Shown here piece by piece: positions 55,260 through 64,000 of a DNA stretch of 64,000 bases (the stretch's first letter is position 1; the number at the start of each line of letters is the position of its first letter). Both the position numbers and the translations under genes were made by a program. The stretch is from contig JAUMIR010000004.1 in NCBI GenBank assembly GCA_030847615.1, positions 272,823,501 through 272,887,500 on the forward strand, written 5' to 3'. This DNA is from Gambelia wislizenii. Lineage: Eukaryota > Chordata > Lepidosauria > Squamata > Crotaphytidae. Below the pieces are notes generated by a model. That model searched no databases. It saw only the letters and a list, made by a program, of their open reading frames with translations, and was not told the origin of the DNA.

Positions 55260-55873
55260 ATGGTTCATCAAAATATAGCGTGCATGCACATGGGAATTCC
55301 AATTGGTCCAATTAGCTGGAAGGGGGGAAATGGCAAAATGCAATGTGTTTGTTGGGACAATTTTTGTTCCAATTGTTTTTGTCTGAAAAAAAAAATGCAT
55401 TGTTCGTGGAAAGTGGCTGAAACCTGGCAACACTGTTTACAGCTCTTCAGGTTACAATGCCATAAAATGCCTCCCTTGCAGGTCTAGAACAACAATTTAA
55501 AACTACAATTACATAGCATTCTTATTTCTTGGGTTATCCTTAAATATAATGGACTACTTATATATAGATTTTCCATAATTTAAACTGGTTTATGTGCCTT
55601 CTGTTCTCTTGCCACAATGCCCCCCTCCAATTAAATTTCTGGCTATGGGTCTGAGCCTGAACTGTTGAGAATGTGAAAATTGCATTGGTTGTCCCTTTTC
55701 TAGTTAATGATGAAATCACTCTTAGATGCTGCTTCCACTATGGAGAAAAGATTTGATTTTATGGCCCAGTTGTCTCTGACATATTAAACTGTACTGGTTT
55801 GGTCCAGGCTTAGTAATACTTACAGTAGATCCATTACGTAAATGGGACCATTGAAGTAAGTAAGTAAGACTAA

Positions 55874-56098
55874 GGAGATTTTCAGACTACACTGTTATAA
55901 GTGTTACTATTCCATTTTAACTGCTCTGGCTTCCTCCTGTGGAATTTTGGGGTTTGTAGTTTAGTGAGGCCTAAGATCTCTCCGGCTGAGAGTTGTAAAT
56001 GCCCCTCCCTAAACTGCAAATCCCAGGATTCAAGAGGAGGCAGCCATAGCAAATAAAGTGGAATAGTAACACTGTAGCAGTGTTGTCCGAAAATCTCC
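55874..56098. mobile_element. Palindromic MITE with GGAGATTTTCAGAC ends
   Basis: GGAGATTTTCAGACTACACTG pairs with the right end, GGAGATTTTCGGACAACACTG in reverse complement. Inside, GTGTTACTATTCCATTTTA and GGAATAGTAACACTG pair, and GGATTTGTAGTTTAG-like text lies in both arms. TAA precedes and TTA follows (55871-55873, 56099-56101). The ends recall the GGAC family while the body matches the 55035 family, so it links the two. Confidence 0.75.
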
Positions 56099-56299
56099 TT
56101 AGCCTAGATTTAGTTCATTGCCTGTAATCCCTGTTCTCTCCTTTAATGGGCTTATATTCACATGAAGATAAGAACAGCTGCCATCAGAAGACACATCTTT
56201 CATATCTCTGAAGACATTTGAAAAGAACTGTACAATCCTTTTCAGATCACAGGAGTCTACCACTCACCCCATATCGAGCAACAAATTGACAATCAGGAT

Positions 56300-56443
56300 A
56301 AAACAGAATGAAACCTGCCGAAGGCATACAATCTAAATAAAACAATAGGCAAAATAATAAAAAATCAATTAAAACAAGGATAACTACAACAATTAATAAC
56401 AACATCCACAGTAAACCCAAGTGACAGAAAAAATAAATGTATA
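56300..56443 (-). mobile_element. L2 LINE 3' UTR, minus strand
   Basis: Sequence after the ORF2 stop on the minus strand: AT-rich, with AGATTGTATGCCTTCGGCAGG near the end (56322-56304 region), the worn equivalent of the L2 terminus TTGTAAGCCGCC. Confidence 0.5.
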
Positions 56444-57943
56444 TCAGACAGAACCAGGGAATGCCTCCCTGAACAAGGTGGTCTTTAACTCAGATTTAAA
56501 AGTGGACAAAGAAGTAATGGCCCGTATTTGAGGGGGAAGAAGGTTCCAGAAGTGAGGGGTGGCAAGCGAGAAGGGACGAATTTGGGATGGAGAAGTGAAG
56601 ATCCTAGGTTGGGACAGTAGGCCTTGAGTACTAGAATGAAGGGTGAGGGTGGGAGTGTAAGAAGAGAGAAAGTCAGATAAATAAAGAGGGGCTAGCCCAT
56701 GCTGGGCTTTGAAAGTTAGCAACAAAAGCTTATATTGGATATGGAAAGGGAAGGGAAGCCAGTGAAGAGAAAACAGCAAAGGGGAAACATGGTCAAAATG
56801 GCGAGCGGAAGTAATGATGCGGGTGGTGGAATATTGAACAGAAATTAAAGGACAAAGATGAGAAAGGGGAAGCCCAGCTAAAAGAAGATTACAATGATCT
56901 AATTGGGAGACTGCCAAAGCGTGGACCAAAGTCTTGGCAGTGGAGGCTGAAAGAAAAGGATGTATTTTGGCTACGTTGTAAAGGAAAAATCTGCAGGCTT
57001 TGGCTGTGGCCTGAATATGGGGAATAAAAGACAGCGAAGAATCAAAAATAAAACTGAGACTGTGGGCTTCCTGGACCGGATGAATAGAAATGTTGTCAAC
57101 AAAAACAGAAAAAGAGGATTGAAGGGAGGACTTAGGTGGAAAGACAAGAAGCTCTGTCTTGGACATATTGAGCTTCAACCGCCAATGATGCATCCAGAGA
57201 GAGACAGCTGAAAGACACGAAGAAACTTGCTGTTCAAGCCCTGAAGAAAGATCAGGGGTGGAAAGATACAATTGGGTGTCATCGGCGTACAAATGATAGG
57301 GAAAACCAAAAGAACTAATAAGTTTTCCTAAAGACAAGGTGTAAGGAGAGAACAATAGGGGACCCAAAACAGAGCCCTGGGGAACAGATAAGGGTATGGG
57401 AGAAGAGATCTGACCACCCATGACCACTGCAAAAAATCTGACAGATAAGATTTAAACCAGTTCAGAACTGAGTTCGAGAACCCAATGTCAGAAAGTATAT
57501 CAACTAAAAGACAGTGATCCACGGTGTCAAATGCTGCAGATAAATTGGAGGAGGATAAGCATAGAATAGAAACCATTTGCCTTGGCCCATAAAAGCTCAT
57601 TAGAGATCTTTGTGAGGGCTGTCTCAGTGGAATGCCGTGGGCGGAAACCAGACTGAAAAGGATCCCGAATGGAGTTGGCTTCGAGAAACTCAAGGCAGAG
57701 GGAATAAACAACCCATTCCAAAACCTTAGAAAGAAAAGGGAGAAGAGAAATCGGGCAATAACTAGACAAAAAAGAGGGGTCAAGAGAAGATTTTTTCAAA
57801 ATAGGGGAAAAAAGAGCATGTTTAAAGTCAGAGGGAAAAGGACCAATAGAAAGAGAAATATTAAAGATAGAAAGAAGCGAAGGAAGGAAGGAGGGGGCTA
57901 TAGAGATTAAGAGACGAGGGGGAATTGGATCAAGAGAGAACAA
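56444..57943 (-). pseudogene. L2 ORF2 reverse transcriptase domain, frameshifted
   Basis: Three overlapping frames: 57943-57527 ([44 protein letters not shown]), 57783-57328 ([19 protein letters not shown], motif [10 protein letters not shown]) and 57427-56444, 327 codons ([18 protein letters not shown], motif [10 protein letters not shown], motif C with both aspartates at residues 49-50; [29 protein letters not shown]). The last runs to the normal ORF2 end. The plus-strand ORFs over this region are shadows. Confidence 0.88.
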
Positions 57944-58105
57944 GTTGTAGGTTTGGAAGAGTGCAGCAAGGTAGAAAGTTAATCCAGAGAAACAGGAGGA
58001 AACACAGAGAATTGATTAGTCAATGGTTCCAAAAAATTAATGGGGGAAGACAAGTTAGGAAAAACTATTTCAGATCTAATAGTAGTGATTTTAGTGATAA
58101 AGTAA

Positions 58106-59368
58106 TTAGCAAAGTCGATGGGGAAAATAATGAAGAAACGGGGGGGGAGAAGGCTTTAGCAAGGTGTTGAAGCAGGAAAACAGCCACTGTGGGTGCCTCT
58201 CATTGGCGCAGATCAATGATTTAAAGTAGTCTTGTTTTGCCATGGACAAGGAGGATGTGAAAGATAAAAGAACAAACTTACAATGAATAAAATCGGCCTG
58301 CTCCCTGGACTTTTTCCAAAGATGTTCAGCTGTTCGAGAACACAACCGGAGGAACCTAACTATAGGAGTAAGCCAGGGCTGAGGCCTGTTCGTAGAGGAG
58401 GGCACACGAATAGAAACAGGGGCAAAACTATCAAGAATTGAAGAAAGAGTGGAGTTAAATAAAGACATTGCTGAGTCAGCGGAGTCCCCAAAAGAGAGGG
58501 AAGAGAGGGAAGAATCCAAAGACTGACTAAGAAGGTCACAGTTAATAGACCGAAGATCGCGAAAATGGCATTGAGCAGTATGATGAGGAGATGGGGTATA
58601 GGTAAGAGTAAAAGAAATTAAATGATAATCAGATAATGAAAAATCAGATGCCAAGTAGTCGGAAATGATGCACTTGGCAGCAAGAACTAAATCAAGGCAG
58701 TGACCAAGAGAATGGGTTGAAGAAGAAGAATGAGGTTGAAGGCCAAAAGAAGCTAGAAGAGAACTAAAACAAGATGCTGAAGGATTACTGGGGTCGTCCA
58801 GGTGGATGTTAAAGTCACCTAAAATCAATGTAGGTACTGCATCAGATAGAAAAACTGTCAGCCAAGACTCAAAGTCTGGCCGGAATTGAGTAGCAGAACC
58901 AGGAGGGTGATAGATGACTGCAACCTGAAGTTGCAAAGGAAAAAAGAGTCTGATGGAATGAAATTCAAATGAGGAGAAACAATAGCTAGGAGGGAAGGAA
59001 AGAACTTGAAAGTGGCAAGATTTGGACAGTAAGATACCGACCACACCTCCTCAACGCTCAGGGCGGCTAGTATGAGTAAAAGAGAGACTGCCAAAAGAAA
59101 GGGCAGCAGAGGTAGCAGTGTCATGGGCCGGGAGCCAGGTTTCAGTAAGAGCAAGGAGGTGAAATGAACTGGAAAGAAAAAGGTCATGGATTGCTGTAGC
59201 TTTTGAGACTGCAGAACGACAGTTCCAGAGTGAACAGCAAAATGGGAGCTGAGAAATGGGAAGGGGTCGAATCGGAATTAGATTAGAGGAAATAACGTGG
59301 AGCCATCTAAGAATTGTGACATCTAAGAATTTTAAGAAAAGATGTGGCTTTAACATGTGAGATGTCAC
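58106..59368 (-). pseudogene. L2 ORF2 endonuclease domain
   Basis: 59368 down to 58106 is one frame with a single TGA at 59051-59053 (SRPER-stop-GGVVGILLSK; family has Arg, so CGA to TGA by CpG decay is likely). Seen in order: LWNCRSAVSKATAIHDLF (N-terminal N), HLLALTETWL (E), VAVIYHPPGS, TLILGDFNIHLDDPSN (D and N), HSLGHCLDLVL, SDYHLISFTL (D and H). These are the residues of an APE-type endonuclease, which nicks target DNA. It continues into the linker LRLCSRTAEHLWKKSREQ. Apart from the stop it is well preserved over 420 codons. Confidence 0.85.
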
Positions 59369-59394
59369 TTCAATTCATTTTTATTTCTTTATTT

Positions 59395-60427
59395 ATTATA
59401 AAGATTTTCCGGCTCCCCGCCGTTCGGCAGAGCCGTTCGTGCAGGGGAGCCGCCTTTGCCGCCCGTCCCTGCGGCAGTGAGACCACCTAAGTTGTCGCAG
59501 GCAGAGTCGCCTGCGACGGAGGATGAGGGGCGGGGCCAGAGGTTATAATAGGCCCTGCCGCCCCTCTCCTCCTCCTCTTCAGTTTAAGCGATCAGTGAGA
59601 TCGCTAGTGGTTCGTCCAGGCTGAAGAGGACGGCAGCTGTTCACTACTGACAGGGGGCTCGTTTTCGCTTCTGCTCCCCTCTGTTTCGCAGGGCGTGTAC
59701 TGTGTTCGTGGGACCCGACCCCCGAGCGGAGCAGCAGCGGTCGCGGGGCAGCTGGCTGGCGGCGGCAGCCCCCCCCTGTTTTCGTCATTTATCAGGGAGT
59801 ATCAGGAGGGGAAGGGGGCATCGGTCGCTAGTTTGGCTGGCCATAGCCGCTTTTGGGCTGGCGGCTCGTCTTGCGCCCCCCCCCTTGGCCTGCCATTCCT
59901 CTCCATTATAAGGCTTGTCCAGCGAGTTTTCAGGGGCGGTTGGGTCTGGGGTCGGGTCTTCACTGCCCTTCCTTTTTTCCCATTCAGCCCCCCCCTTTTT
60001 GTCACCCCCCCCCCGTGCTTGCCTGGTCTTCATCTGGGGGGGTTAGGATTGTCGGATGTTTTTTGGCGGGCCAACAGGGGGTCGTTTTTTCAGCGGCTTA
60101 TTGAATGGGGTTTTTTAATCACCCCTCACCATTCTTGAGTTGATATATTTGGGCGGGCCACCAGGGGGCTGTTTTTTGACTGTTATTCTCTGTTTAAGTT
60201 GTTCCTTTGGCGGGCCACCGGGGGGCTTGCTGCACTGGCAGTTGCCCTTAGTGGGATAGGGCCTCAGTGGCAGCCATTTTGTGGCCTGTTTTTTGTGAGT
60301 GGGCATCCATTTTGTGTGAATTGAGAAGCTAGGCTCTCTGTTGGGCCGCCTGGCAGTGATTAGTTGTTACTGTGATTTGTTGATTGTTGCTCATTGATTG
60401 TTGCTCAGTTTGGACCATTACTGCATG

Positions 60428-60464
<37 letters not shown>

Positions 60465-60598
60465 ACCGCAGGGTGGTCGGGGGTTTCTTTCTGTTGATCA
60501 CTTGATAGCGACAGCATCATTAATAACAATCTAATATTCGTAGCAATTCTAGTTGTTGTGCAAAGTTCTGTTTTTATCGAAATTTGTCATTGGGTTGC
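59395..60598 (+). mobile_element. 5' leader/terminal repeat region of the DIRS/Ngaro-type element
   Basis: GC- and CpG-rich, unlike the L2 to its left. Stem-loops: GGCTCCCC...GGGGAGCC (59411-59450), GTCGCAGGC/GCCTGCGAC (59494-59517) and GAGGGGCGGGGCC...CCGCCCCTC (59525-59572), the last enclosing GTTATAATAGG. Three copies of GGCGGGCCAMCRGGGGG lie at 60065, 60152 and 60209. In these elements the left repeat and promoter would be here. The left boundary is an estimate; split repeats cannot be verified because the 3' end is outside the window. Confidence 0.55.
60428..60463. repeat. (ATA)n microsatellite
   Basis: Twelve ATA units in the leader. Confidence 0.97.
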
Positions 60599-61993
60599 AT
60601 GATGGCATCTCGCAAGGGAAAAGGGGGAAGTAAAGGGAAGGGGAGGGCGGTTAAACAGCCCCCCCTAATACCAATTAGTCTTGATCCTCCCTCTTCTAGC
60701 GATGAGGAGGATCAGATTCCTTGGCCAGCAATATTGGCCAGGATTCAACAGCTGGAAAAGATACAAGGTGTTCAGGTAAAGGAAGCAGTTATGTCTGGTA
60801 GCCATAGTAAAAAGAGGAAGATGACTGCCGATATTCTTTCTCGTTTAGATGCATTGGAACGGAATATGCACCCTGATGGAGCTTCAGGGTCTGAGCTTGT
60901 GGGTGATACAGCGGGATCTAATCTGCCGCCTGATACTCCTCTGGAACCGCCTGCCCCCAATAATGTTACTCCAGGGACTTCAGGTGAGTTGCCACATGAT
61001 CCGTCTACCACTTTCTCTGGGATGGCTTGGCCTTGGGGACATTGGCCTCCCCTCACACATAATGTTTCACCCATGGATTCAGGTATGCAGGCAGTGCAGT
61101 CACCATGGCCTATGCACCCACAGGTGCCTAGTTGGGCTGCATCGCAATGGTCACCTTGGTTCTCCTGCATGCCTGGGTCACTAGTTAGTCAACCAGGGTT
61201 GGGCCAAAGCCCGCTGACTCCGGCCCCAAATTTGGGCTATGAAGCAGTGGCTTACTCTGCCATTCCATTTGGTGAGATGTCCCTTCCTCTGGGGGACCAC
61301 TTGCTTCAAGCTACAAGGGATAAGATAGTTCGAGGGGAGTATGTTGATTTATTTACCTTGCTTTATAGAGATGTGGAGAAGAAAGATAAGGATGAAATGG
61401 ATGAGAAGGATAAGGAAAAACTGAAGAAAAGGAAGCTTGAGAGGAACTGGACCAACTGGCTTTCCGGATTTCTCATTTATGCCGGGGTTGTGGTTAAATC
61501 CCATCCTCATCGTGCAGGTGCCTTGTTTCAATATTTAGATATAATTCACAGGGCGTATGGTGACTTTGCAGGTCCCGCATGGCTCCTGTACGATGAGGCC
61601 TTTCGGATGAGGGCGGCGATCTACCCTTCTTTGAGATGGGATATGATGCATCCGCAGTTATGGATGCAGCTTATGACTCCGGCTCGCCCAATCCAAGGGG
61701 AAAGGACCCATAGTGGACATCTGGTAAAATCCGTTAGCAGCCCCACTGCTCGGCCGTCTGCCAGCACAGCTCTGGCTGCCAAGCAAGTTTGTTGGGAATT
61801 TGGTTCCCATGGTTTTTGTACCAGAAAACCCTGTAGATTTAGCCACGAGTGCTCCATATGTAGCGGGGGGCATTCCTTTCGGAATTGCCCAAGGGGCAAG
61901 CCGGCTGTTCGCGGTGGTAGAGCCAATCGAGGAGGGAGAGATGGCAGCGCTACCTCTTACCCTCAAAAAGGGGCCCAGTCCAATCAACAATGA
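60599..61993 (+). CDS. DIRS/Ngaro-type Gag protein
   Basis: 464 codons from ATG at 60599 (a second ATG follows directly; the frame is open 15 bases further up but without ATG). The N-terminus is basic (ASRKGKGGSKGKGRAVK), the middle is Pro/Ser/Trp-rich, and a charged helix KDKDEMDEKDKEKLKKRK follows at about 285. Near the end, residues 398-416 form a C-x8-C-x4-C-x3-H finger (CWEFGSHGFC...CRFSH) and 418-430 a C-x2-C-x3-H-x4-C knuckle (CSICSGGHSFRNC). The tail is Arg/Gly-rich. Such Gag proteins bind the element RNA. No stop or frameshift is visible. It overlaps the RT frame by 194 bases. Assignment rests on the finger pair and position. Confidence 0.8.
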   Translation: MMASRKGKGGSKGKGRAVKQPPLIPISLDPPSSSDEEDQIPWPAILARIQQLEKIQGVQVKEAVMSGSHSKKRKMTADILSRLDALERNMHPDGASGSELVGDTAGSNLPPDTPLEPPAPNNVTPGTSGELPHDPSTTFSGMAWPWGHWPPLTHNVSPMDSGMQAVQSPWPMHPQVPSWAASQWSPWFSCMPGSLVSQPGLGQSPLTPAPNLGYEAVAYSAIPFGEMSLPLGDHLLQATRDKIVRGEYVDLFTLLYRDVEKKDKDEMDEKDKEKLKKRKLERNWTNWLSGFLIYAGVVVKSHPHRAGALFQYLDIIHRAYGDFAGPAWLLYDEAFRMRAAIYPSLRWDMMHPQLWMQLMTPARPIQGERTHSGHLVKSVSSPTARPSASTALAAKQVCWEFGSHGFCTRKPCRFSHECSICSGGHSFRNCPRGKPAVRGGRANRGGRDGSATSYPQKGAQSNQQ

Positions 61994-63566
61994 GGTGCTG
62001 AGGCGATGGCTTCTTGTCTATCCTGACAAGGAAGCTGCTACATATCTACGTGAGGGCTTTCAATTTGGTTTTAGGATTCCATTTCAGGGTGTTCGGCGTC
62101 CCTTTTGGGCCCGCAATTTAAAATCCGTTGTTGGTATGGAGCACGTTGTTAGGGAAAAAATTGAAAAAGAAGTTACCGAGGGTCGTGTTTTGGGTCCTTT
62201 TCCCAGTCCTCCGGTTCCCAACCTTAGAGTATCCCCGCTGGGTGTGGTTCCCAAAAAGGCCCCGGGGGAGTTTAGGCTCATTCACCATTTGTCATACCCG
62301 AAGGGGGATTCGGTGAATGATTCTATTCCTCATGAGCTGTGTACAGTGAAATATACATCGTTCGATATGGCCGTTAAGGCAGTTCGATTACAGGGTTGGG
62401 GAGCTGAGTTGGCAAAGTGCGATATTAAATCTGCCTTTCGCCTTCTTCCTGTTCACCCGGACGATTTTGAGTTGCTAGGTTTCCAGTTTGAGGGACAATT
62501 TTACATGGACCGCGCTCTTCCCATGGGCTGTTCAGTTTCGTGCAATGCATTCGAAACGTTCAGCACTTTTCTTGAATGGGCTTTGAAGGCCAGAACTGGC
62601 TTGTGTAGCGTTGTTCACTATCTAGATGATTTTTTGCTGATAGGACCTTATCTATCTGGCCAGTGCATATATCTGCTACGTCAATTCGAAGCAATGGCAG
62701 GTGAATTGGGGGTCCCCCTAGCACCTGAAAAGACAGAAGGTCCCGCCCAAGTCTTGACTTTTCTGGGTGTCGAAATCGACACGGTTAATCAGCACTGTCG
62801 TTTATCAGAGGCTAAAGTCGCCGACTTGCGGGATAGAGTTTTCCAGTTCTTAACTAGGCTTAAAGCTACGTTATGTGATTTTCAGGTCCTTATAGGACAC
62901 CTGAATTTCGCGTGCAAGGTGGTAGCCCCAGGCAGGGCCTTTCTCCGCCGACTATGTGACGCCATTAAAGGTGTACGTCAGCCATACTTTTCAATTCGCA
63001 TAACTAGGGAAGTTAGGGCTGACTTGTTTGTTTGGCAACAGTTTTTAGAACAATTTAATGGCGTCTCCTTTTGGCGTGAGGACCGGAAGCTTCAAGGTAA
63101 TTTACAGATTGCTTCGGATGCGGCTGGATCCACAGGGTTTGGAGTTTATTTTGGGGGGCGGTGGTGCGCAAGCAGGTGGCCTCCAGACTGGGCTACCTCA
63201 AGTATTGTGGCTGATTTGACTTTCTTGGAGTTCTTCCCAATTTTAGTGGCAGCCACCATTTGGGCCAAGGAGTTGGCAAATTCATCTGTGCACTTTTGGT
63301 GTGATAACATGGCAACCGTCCAGGTGATAAACTCCCTTACTTCAAAGTCCCCTCGAGTGATGGTGCTTGTCAGGGCTTTTACATTACAGTGTCTGAAGTT
63401 TAATATTCTGTTTGTGGCTCGGCATGTGGCGGGCGTTAACAATGGAATTGCTGACGCTCTTTCCCGCATGCAGATGGAGCGCTTCAGAGAACTGGCCCCC
63501 GACGCAGCACCCGAGGGCGATCCGATGCCGGCAAGCCTGTGGAGGCTTGGGAGTTTGAGCTCGTAA
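61800..63566 (+). CDS. DIRS/Ngaro-type reverse transcriptase-RNase H
   Basis: 588 codons, open throughout; the first ATG is at 61809, within the end of gag, in the +1 frame, so it may be reached by frameshift or internal initiation. RT: FRLIHHLSYPKGDSVNDSI (158-176), AKCDIKSAFRLLPVHPDDF (motif A, D208), ALPMGCSVSCNAFE (motif B), HYLDDFLLIG (motif C, D276-277), FLGVEIDT. RNase H: IASDAAGSTGFGVYF (D440), LTFLEFFPI (E477), WCDNMATVQVIN (D502), NNGIADALSR (D552). All catalytic acids are present. The enzyme copies the RNA and removes the template. No methyltransferase-like region follows RNase H, as in Ngaro rather than DIRS1 elements. Likely functional or very recently so. Confidence 0.9.
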   Translation: MVPMVFVPENPVDLATSAPYVAGGIPFGIAQGASRLFAVVEPIEEGEMAALPLTLKKGPSPINNEVLRRWLLVYPDKEAATYLREGFQFGFRIPFQGVRRPFWARNLKSVVGMEHVVREKIEKEVTEGRVLGPFPSPPVPNLRVSPLGVVPKKAPGEFRLIHHLSYPKGDSVNDSIPHELCTVKYTSFDMAVKAVRLQGWGAELAKCDIKSAFRLLPVHPDDFELLGFQFEGQFYMDRALPMGCSVSCNAFETFSTFLEWALKARTGLCSVVHYLDDFLLIGPYLSGQCIYLLRQFEAMAGELGVPLAPEKTEGPAQVLTFLGVEIDTVNQHCRLSEAKVADLRDRVFQFLTRLKATLCDFQVLIGHLNFACKVVAPGRAFLRRLCDAIKGVRQPYFSIRITREVRADLFVWQQFLEQFNGVSFWREDRKLQGNLQIASDAAGSTGFGVYFGGRWCASRWPPDWATSSIVADLTFLEFFPILVAATIWAKELANSSVHFWCDNMATVQVINSLTSKSPRVMVLVRAFTLQCLKFNILFVARHVAGVNNGIADALSRMQMERFRELAPDAAPEGDPMPASLWRLGSLSS

Positions 63567-64000
63567 GGGCTCTAGGTATGTCCATGGCACCAAGCACTAA
63601 AAAGGGATATGCCAGGGCCTTGCGTGAATTTTTTCAGTTCAGGAAACAGTCAGGCTTTGGGCAGGGTGTCCCAATCCCTTTTCAGCACCTCTTTCAGTTT
63701 TGTGTTTCCCTGTATCATAAGGGTTTATCTCCACAATCCATTAAAATTAGACTTTCAGCGATAGCATTTTGGCTTAAAGCCCAGGGTGTCCCAGACAGTA
63801 CAGGGGATTTCCGTCTTCGGAAAGCCCTGGAAGGATGGTCCAGGGAACGGGGACGCAGAGTGGACAGTAGGGTCCCGATTTCCCCCGCCATTTTGAAAGG
63901 GTTAGCAAACACTTGGTTAGGCATTTGTAACTCTCCATATGAGGTGCTGCTTTTTCACGCAGCTGCATTGACGGCCTTTTTTGGAGCCTTACGCATTAGT
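63455..64000 (+). CDS. Tyrosine recombinase of the DIRS/Ngaro element (partial, runs off the window)
   Basis: Open from 63455 to the window end in the gag frame, first ATG at 63578; it overlaps the RT end by 112 bases. Translation: PVEAWEFELVRALGMSMA, STKKGYARALREFFQFRK, GVPIPFQHLFQFCVSLY, LSPQSIKIRLSAIAFWLKAQ, RLRKALEGWSRERGRRVDSR, SPAILKGLANTWLGIC, then LLFHAAALTAFFGALRIS. The first part is the helical core-binding domain of phage-integrase-type enzymes; FFGALRIS contains the first catalytic Arg (AxRxSE pattern). The remaining catalytic H-x-x-R and Tyr lie beyond the window. The enzyme would recombine circular element DNA into the genome without target duplication. This diagnoses the order DIRS. 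Confidence 0.88.

Larger units (their letters stand above)
56444..59380 (-). mobile_element. L2-clade LINE ORF2 region, decayed, minus strand
   Basis: About 2.9 kb carrying endonuclease and reverse transcriptase in the expected order on the minus strand. Five to six frame changes or stops break it. The 5' end is at about 59380, directly before the leader of the tyrosine-recombinase element. Confidence 0.92.

Noticed and set aside
57632..58170. Plus-strand ORFs of 92 and 81 codons over the L2
   Set aside because: Lys/Arg-rich antisense shadows of the minus-strand ORF2.
60772..61926. Minus-strand ORFs of 101-132 codons under gag
   Set aside because: Antisense shadows of a clear plus-strand coding sequence.
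1..64000. CRISPR arrays, operons, prophage or other prokaryotic systems
   Set aside because: No spaced direct repeats, no prokaryotic gene density; the content is vertebrate repeats.

Overview
The window looks like repeat-rich, intron-poor DNA from a reptile, most likely a squamate. The evidence is the mixture of elements: CR1-clade LINEs with the 3'-terminal TTCTATGA-type tails, an L2-clade LINE, both ends of RTE/BovB, tRNA-headed SINEs with BovB- or L2-like tails, a pogo/Tigger DNA transposon, a tyrosine-recombinase (DIRS/Ngaro) retrotransposon and many palindromic MITEs. I recognise no host protein-coding exon, no tRNA or rRNA gene, and nothing bacterial. The organism call is an inference from element content. 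No database search was possible.

Layout: 1-7 kb holds a ~320 bp palindrome, two Harbinger-like MITEs, SINE pieces and an old CR1/L3 remnant. 7.3-10 kb is a cluster of related non-autonomous DNA elements whose ends resemble GGACTTTWTCAGAC, one of them a near-perfect foldback, with a hAT-like MITE in between. 10-22 kb is mostly unremarkable, with a CpG-rich MITE at 13.4 kb and scattered palindromic MITEs. 22-30 kb has SINEs, two CR1 copies, a BovB 5' part split by another foldback element, and a LINE 3' fragment bracketed by a 13-bp duplication. 32.7-35.8 kb is a full-length Tigger/pogo element whose transposase is broken by a single stop codon. 37-46 kb has a SINE, a CR1 with an open RT domain, a BovB 3' end, a 682 bp foldback MITE and a solo LTR with a 5-bp duplication. 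46-56 kb has half of the foldback element, a CpG-rich stretch, a second solo LTR nested inside a MITE, a third possible LTR and two palindromic MITEs. 56.3-59.4 kb is a decayed L2 LINE on the minus strand. 59.4 kb to the window end is a DIRS/Ngaro-type element on the plus strand with gag, RT-RNase H and the start of a tyrosine recombinase, all in open frames; it runs off the window.

How the genes work together: the three ORFs at the right end form one retrotransposon. Gag binds nucleic acid, RT/RNase H copies the RNA, and the tyrosine recombinase would integrate the circular DNA without a target duplication. The Tigger transposase would act on its own 25-bp inverted repeats. The MITEs have no transposase here and would depend on enzymes encoded elsewhere.

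The strongest candidates for something little described are the foldback family sharing GGACTTTTTCGGAC-like ends (full copies near 8.4 and 25.7 kb, a half copy at 46.7 kb), the compound palindrome inside the Tigger 5' region, and the apparently uninterrupted DIRS/Ngaro element.
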